Positions 60,630-64,000 of a stretch of DNA of 64,000 bases are shown piece by piece (position 1 is the first letter of the stretch; the number at the start of each line of letters is the position of its first letter). Under the pieces are notes generated by a model. That model was not told the DNA's origin. It saw only the letters and a program-made list of their open reading frames with translations, and made no database searches. A program made the translations under genes and the position numbers. This DNA is from Streptomyces chromofuscus (GTDB lineage: Bacteria; Actinomycetota; Actinomycetes; Streptomycetales; Streptomycetaceae): assembly GCF_015160875.1 (NCBI RefSeq), contig NZ_CP063374.1, positions 4,219,501-4,283,500 of the forward strand. The letters are read 5' to 3'.

Positions 60630-60746
60630 GTGCAGGCGCGTTCACAGCAGACCGTGAACACTGCCCTGCGCGAGGTGCCGGAGAACCGGCCGCGGGCCCT
60701 GGCGCTGACCCGGCTGCGGGCATCGGCAGGGGAGGGGCGGCGCCCG
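60630..60746 (+). pseudogene. Remnant of a VapB-type antitoxin
   Basis: Frame starting at 60630 reads SQQTVNTALREVPENRPRAL and ALTRLRASAGEG, the conserved middle of type II VapB antitoxins (QTVNxALREVxENRRRALALTRLRxxxxEG). The N-terminal DNA-binding part and the C-terminal toxin-binding end are missing, and no vapC follows. It is a decayed fragment between the two FG-GAP genes. Confidence 0.55.
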
Positions 60747-60802
60747 AGCGGGTTGAGAGCGTGTGTCCGGTGCGCCCTTCTCGCCGACGAAGAGCAAGCT
60801 CC

Positions 60803-60853
60803 GAGTACGAGGCAGGCCCCGAACCTTTCGCGGTCGGGGCCTGCCTCGTACTC
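60803..60853 (-). terminator. Perfect 20-bp hairpin
   Basis: Arms 60803-60822 and 60834-60853 are perfectly complementary over 20 bp with an 11-base loop. It lies 14 bp past the stop of the leftward FG-GAP gene. Confidence 0.8.
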
Positions 60854-60866
60854 TCACGACGCCGGA

Positions 60867-62180
60867 TCAGAAGAGCGCCTTGTAGCCCTGCCATCCGGTG
60901 GCGATCTTCACCCGGGCGGAGAACGAGCCCCTGCCGTTGCCGCTGCTGCGCCACAGGTTGCCGGAGGTGTCCCGGGAGACGAGGTCCGCCTTCCCGTCAC
61001 GGGTGATGTCCCCGACGCCGACGACGACGTTGTACGCCGTACCCCAGTTGTCGTACACCTTCACCCGGGCCACGAACTTCCCCGTCGCCGTGCCGTTGTA
61101 GCGCCACAGCTCGTTCGAGGCGTCCTGCGCGAGCAGATCCCCGTGGCCGTCGCCGTTCAGATCGCCGACCCCGACGATCTTCTTGTAGCCCTTCCAGTTG
61201 TCGTACAGCTTCACGCGCGCCGCCAGCTTCCCGTCGCTGGTGCCCTTGTGCAGGTACACCGCGCCGGTGGAGGAGTTACGGGTGATCAGGTCCGCCCGTC
61301 CGTCACCGGTGATGTCCCCCGGCGAGGTCAGCACGTTGTACTGGTTCCAGCCGGTGCCCAGAGACACGTACGGCGTCGACGGCGTGACCGCCTTCCCGCA
61401 GCCCGGCCGGTACGCCCGCAGGGAGCCGTCGGCCATCCGCACCAGCACGTCGTTGCACCGGTCGCCGTTCACGTCCCCGAACGGCACCGCCTTGATGGAC
61501 GTCGACCAGCCCGAGCCGCTGGTCCTGCCCGAGAAGACCCCCGTACCGGAACCGTGCTGGAAGGAGAGCGTGCCGGTGGAGTTCAGCGTCAGCAGATCCC
61601 CGACGCCGTCCGGCACCGAACCGGCGCCTGCGTGGTCTCTGGGCGCCGCCGCGATGACGCGTGCGGAGGACTCGGCCGTCGTGCTCTGCCAGCCGCTCTT
61701 GCGGGCGGTCACGGCCACGGTCAGCTTCTTGCCGCGCAGCGCGGCGGGCACCAGGTACGTGGAGGCGGTGGCCCCCGAGATCACCTGGCCGTCGGCTTTC
61801 CACTGGTAGGTGTACGAGTCCGGGGTCGGCGTCCAGGATCCGGGCTTGGCGGTGAGCCGGGAGCCGACCAGGGCGGTGCCGGTGACGGTCGGGGCGGCGG
61901 TGTTCTTCAGTGGGGCCGGGGTGACGGTGAAGGTGCCACGCAGGTGTTGCCAGCCGTTGTGGGTGATGACGCTGAGATACCACTCGCCCGGGGCGAGTCC
62001 CGTCAGGTCCAGAACGGCCGTCAGGGACTTCCGGTCGGCGGCCACCGAGGTGGTGGTGGACTCGAGCGTCCTGCCGGACAGGCTGATCCGTACCTTGTCG
62101 TCCTCGTGCAGAGCGGTGCCCGTCACGGTCACCGTGGCCGTGGTGCCGCTGACGCCGCTGGTCGGGGTGACCGTGCCCAC
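60867..62180 (-). CDS. FG-GAP repeat protein, 5' end probably disrupted
   Basis: 437 residues from a GTG at 62180. IPT-like and Ig-like beta domains at the start (about 1-180), then four FG-GAP repeats (FGDVNGDRCNDVLVR, GDITGDGRADLITR, GDLNGDGHGDLLAQ, GDITRDGKADLVSR). No signal peptide is present. Coding-like sequence continues upstream (TSSLCGTEQVSV and further) to an in-frame stop at 62322-62324. Another frame then carries IRLSQVSAKTAVVTGPIECA. A single frameshift near 62300 would join them, so this is probably a damaged secreted protein. Confidence 0.75.
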   Translation of the reverse strand: MGTVTPTSGVSGTTATVTVTGTALHEDDKVRISLSGRTLESTTTSVAADRKSLTAVLDLTGLAPGEWYLSVITHNGWQHLRGTFTVTPAPLKNTAAPTVTGTALVGSRLTAKPGSWTPTPDSYTYQWKADGQVISGATASTYLVPAALRGKKLTVAVTARKSGWQSTTAESSARVIAAAPRDHAGAGSVPDGVGDLLTLNSTGTLSFQHGSGTGVFSGRTSGSGWSTSIKAVPFGDVNGDRCNDVLVRMADGSLRAYRPGCGKAVTPSTPYVSLGTGWNQYNVLTSPGDITGDGRADLITRNSSTGAVYLHKGTSDGKLAARVKLYDNWKGYKKIVGVGDLNGDGHGDLLAQDASNELWRYNGTATGKFVARVKVYDNWGTAYNVVVGVGDITRDGKADLVSRDTSGNLWRSSGNGRGSFSARVKIATGWQGYKALF

Positions 62181-62430
62181 GCTGACCTGCTCGGTCCCGC
62201 ACAGCGAGGACGTACAGACGAGTTGTGCCTTGTAGGTGGTCTGCGAGGCCGTCTCCGGCAGCCCGACGACCAGGATGCTCGGGGTGACGTCCGTGGTGTA
62301 CGGCGCACTCGATGGGCCCCGTCACCACCGCCGTCTTCGCCGAGACCTGCGACAACCTGATCCGGATCGCGACACGGTCGCCGCACGCGGTCGGCCGCGG
62401 AGTCGGCCGAGGACGCGCTCCCCTCACCAC
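62181..62430 (-). pseudogene. Out-of-frame 5' part of the FG-GAP gene
   Basis: The frame open from 62430 reads AIRIRLSQVSAKTAVVTGPI and looks coding down to about 62300; then the frame of the FG-GAP gene takes over (YTTDVTPSILVVGLPETA). A clear signal peptide is not seen, so the very 5' end may also be lost. A sequencing error would give the same picture. Confidence 0.45.
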
Positions 62431-62436
62431 GTACGC

Positions 62437-62455
62437 TTAGGGAAGCCTTAGCTAA
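62437..62455 (+). promoter_or_regulatory. DtxR/DmdR-type iron box
   Basis: TTAGGGAAGCCTTAGCTAA is 19 bp long and follows the actinobacterial iron box pattern TTAGGnnAGnCTnnnCTAA. It lies 18 bp before the permease ATG and would repress the transporter genes when ferrous iron is plentiful. Confidence 0.85.
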
Positions 62456-62473
62456 TGGAAACGGGAAGGGCGA

Positions 62474-63478
62474 ATGTCCAGAGTCGCGAGCCGACGGGTC
62501 GGATGGATGGCCGTCACCCTTCTTCTCTTGTTGCTGGCCGTGGTGCTGAGCCTCGCGGTCGGCAGCCGCACGATGGCCCCCTCGGCGGTCTGGGACGCAC
62601 TGCTGCACGGCGGCACGAGCGACGACGCCCAGGTCGTACGGGCGCTGCGGGTGCCGCGGACGGTCGTCGGTGTGCTGGTCGGGGTCGCCCTCGGCGTTGC
62701 CGGAACGGTTCTTCAGGGCATCACCCGCAACCCCATCGCCGAGCCCGGCATCCTCGGCATCAGCCAAGGTGCCTCACTCGGCGTCGTCTGCGCCATCGCC
62801 TTCTTCGGGGTGCACACGCTGAACGGATACGTCTGGTACGCCTTCGGGGGCGCGGCCGTCGCGGCGGTGTGCATCTACGTCGTCGCCGGCAGCGGACGCG
62901 GGGGCGCCTCGCCGGTCAAGCTCGCGCTCGCCGGCGCCGCCATGAACGCCTTCCTCGCCTCCGTCGTCGCCGGCATCCTCACCACCGACGCCCGCGCCCT
63001 GGACGAGTTCCGGTTCTGGGACGTCGGCTCGATCGCCGGCCGGGACGCCTCGATCGTCGGGCAGACCTGGCCCTTCCTGGTCGCGGGGCTGCTGCTGGTG
63101 CTGGCCATGGCCCGAGGGCTGGACGCGCTCGCGCTCGGCGAGGACATCGCGCGGGGGCTGGGCCGCAACGTGGCGCTGCTGCGCGCGACCGGCGCCCTCG
63201 GCGCGACCGTGCTCACCGGCGTCGCGGTTGCCGCCGCGGGTCCGATCGCCTTCACCGGCCTCGCCGTCCCGCACATCGCCCGGGCCCTCGTCGGCCCCGG
63301 GCACCGCTGGCTGCTGCCCATGGCCGCCGTGCTGGGACCGGTGATGCTGCTCCTCGCGGACGTCCTCGGGCGGGTCGTCGTACGGCCGGCGGAGGTGCCC
63401 GTGGCCGTGATGACCGCGTTGGCCGGGGTGCCGTTCCTGGTGGTGCTGGTGCGGCGGAGGAAGGTGGTGGCGGCATGA
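62474..63478 (+). CDS. FecCD-family siderophore ABC permease
   Basis: 334 residues with about nine to ten helices. Typical FecCD segments: LRVPRTVVGVLVGVALGVAG, GITRNPIAEPGILGISQGASLG, RFWDVGSIAG, FTGLAVPHIARALVGPGHRW and VVRPAEVPVAVMTALAGVPFL. It forms a heterodimer with the next permease for ferric-siderophore uptake. GGAAGGG precedes the ATG; the iron box upstream explains regulation. The siderophore cannot be named. Binding protein and ATPase genes are not in view. Confidence 0.95.
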   Translation: MSRVASRRVGWMAVTLLLLLLAVVLSLAVGSRTMAPSAVWDALLHGGTSDDAQVVRALRVPRTVVGVLVGVALGVAGTVLQGITRNPIAEPGILGISQGASLGVVCAIAFFGVHTLNGYVWYAFGGAAVAAVCIYVVAGSGRGGASPVKLALAGAAMNAFLASVVAGILTTDARALDEFRFWDVGSIAGRDASIVGQTWPFLVAGLLLVLAMARGLDALALGEDIARGLGRNVALLRATGALGATVLTGVAVAAAGPIAFTGLAVPHIARALVGPGHRWLLPMAAVLGPVMLLLADVLGRVVVRPAEVPVAVMTALAGVPFLVVLVRRRKVVAA

Positions 63479-64000
63479 CCCGGACCATGCTCCGTCCGCC
63501 GGGGCATACCGTCCTGCGCGCCAGGAGAAGCAGCTTCCTGCTCCACCGCAGGAGCCTGCTCGTCGCCGTCGTCCTCACCGCCCTGCTCGCTGCCACCGTC
63601 GTGGCGTCCCTGTGCATCGGGGAGTCGTTCGTCGCGCCGGGTGAGGTCGTCCGCGTGCTGCTGGGTCTGCCCAGTCCCGACGAACTGGTCGTCGGCACGC
63701 TCAGGTTGCCGCGTCTGGTGACCGGGCTGCTGGTGGGTGCCGCGTTCGGGGTCTCCGGCGCGCTGATCCAGACCGTCGCCCGCAATCCGCTGGCCAGCCC
63801 CGACGTCATCGGCGTGACGCACGGAGCGGGCGCGGCGACGGTCGCGGCGATGACGTTCGGCATCACCTCGTACGCCGTACTCCCTTACGTCTCCGTCGGC
63901 GGCGGGCTCGCGGCGGCGCTGCTCGTCTATCTGCTCGCCTGGCGGCGCGGCCTGCACGCCGCCCGGTTCGTGCTCGTCGGCATCGGCATCTCGGTGGCCC
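63475..64000 (+). CDS. FecCD-family siderophore ABC permease, second subunit (runs off right edge)
   Basis: About 175 codons are visible. The ATG overlaps the previous stop (ATGA). Seen are LVAVVLTALLAATVVASLCIG, LRLPRLVTGLLVGAAFGVSG, VARNPLASPDVIGVTHGAGAATV, which match the partner permease family. It is the second half of the transmembrane pair; the rest is outside the window. Confidence 0.93.
   Translation, partial: MTRTMLRPPGHTVLRARRSSFLLHRRSLLVAVVLTALLAATVVASLCIGESFVAPGEVVRVLLGLPSPDELVVGTLRLPRLVTGLLVGAAFGVSGALIQTVARNPLASPDVIGVTHGAGAATVAAMTFGITSYAVLPYVSVGGGLAAALLVYLLAWRRGLHAARFVLVGIGISVA

Overview
The window is chromosomal DNA from a Streptomyces species or a very close relative. It has very high GC with strong third-position G/C bias, frequent GTG starts behind GGAGG-type ribosome sites, a SCO2400-family protein, DUF2637 and YtrA-type ABC genes, ANTAR/SpoIIE/XRE-TPR signalling proteins, and a DtxR-type iron box. 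No rRNA or CRISPR was seen. The only functional RNA gene found is a tRNA-Gly(CCC).

1-8.1 kb: a truncated membrane protein, a small membrane protein, a membrane-anchored SpoIIE/PP2C phosphatase, then a four-gene rightward operon. The operon encodes a probable inactive caspase-like protein, an EACC1-type effector-associated protein, a caspase with a transmembrane segment and an external substrate-binding/vWA part, and a solute-binding lipoprotein. It looks like a conflict or sensing system spanning the membrane. 8.2-9.9 kb: an XRE-TPR regulator faces a previously unmarked 59-codon exported peptide across an intergenic region with inverted repeats, a layout that suggests peptide signalling. 10.1-22.4 kb: GAF-ANTAR protein, lipoproteins, nucleoside hydrolase, an M24 peptidase with a Pro-rich repeat head, a short GrpE, a GH13 alpha-glucosidase, a SCO2400-family protein, a lysyl oxidase and a stand-alone condensation-domain protein.

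22.4-31.9 kb is a second conflict-type locus: trypsin-like protease with an effector-associated domain, an FxSxx-like RiPP precursor and a HExxH peptide hydroxylase on the plus strand, converging on FxsT (STAND NTPase-TPR), a VMAP-C protein and a trypco2 protein on the minus strand. No radical SAM maturase lies in the window. 32-45 kb is mostly housekeeping and regulation: GvpU-like protein, cold-shock protein, MerR regulator, TerB protein, ABC exporter, DUF2637 pair, GT2-GtrA glycosyltransferase, a multi-domain SpoIIE protein whose phosphatase metal ligands are lost, a flavodoxin-type reductase, a monooxygenase-fold protein and a Yip1 protein.

45-57 kb: phosphoribosyltransferase and dcd, then tRNA-Gly. 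A degenerate copy of the tRNA 3' half and its hairpin lies about 10 kb downstream, so 47.05-56.94 kb is probably an old tRNA-integrated island without its integrase. It carries an ArsR-type regulator, a small membrane protein, an MMPL transporter, a Ser/Thr kinase, a rare FHA-flavoprotein fusion and a PAP2 phosphatase. 57-64 kb: two paralogous FG-GAP repeat proteins (the second with a damaged 5' end), a vapB remnant, and an iron-box-controlled pair of FecCD siderophore permeases running off the right edge.
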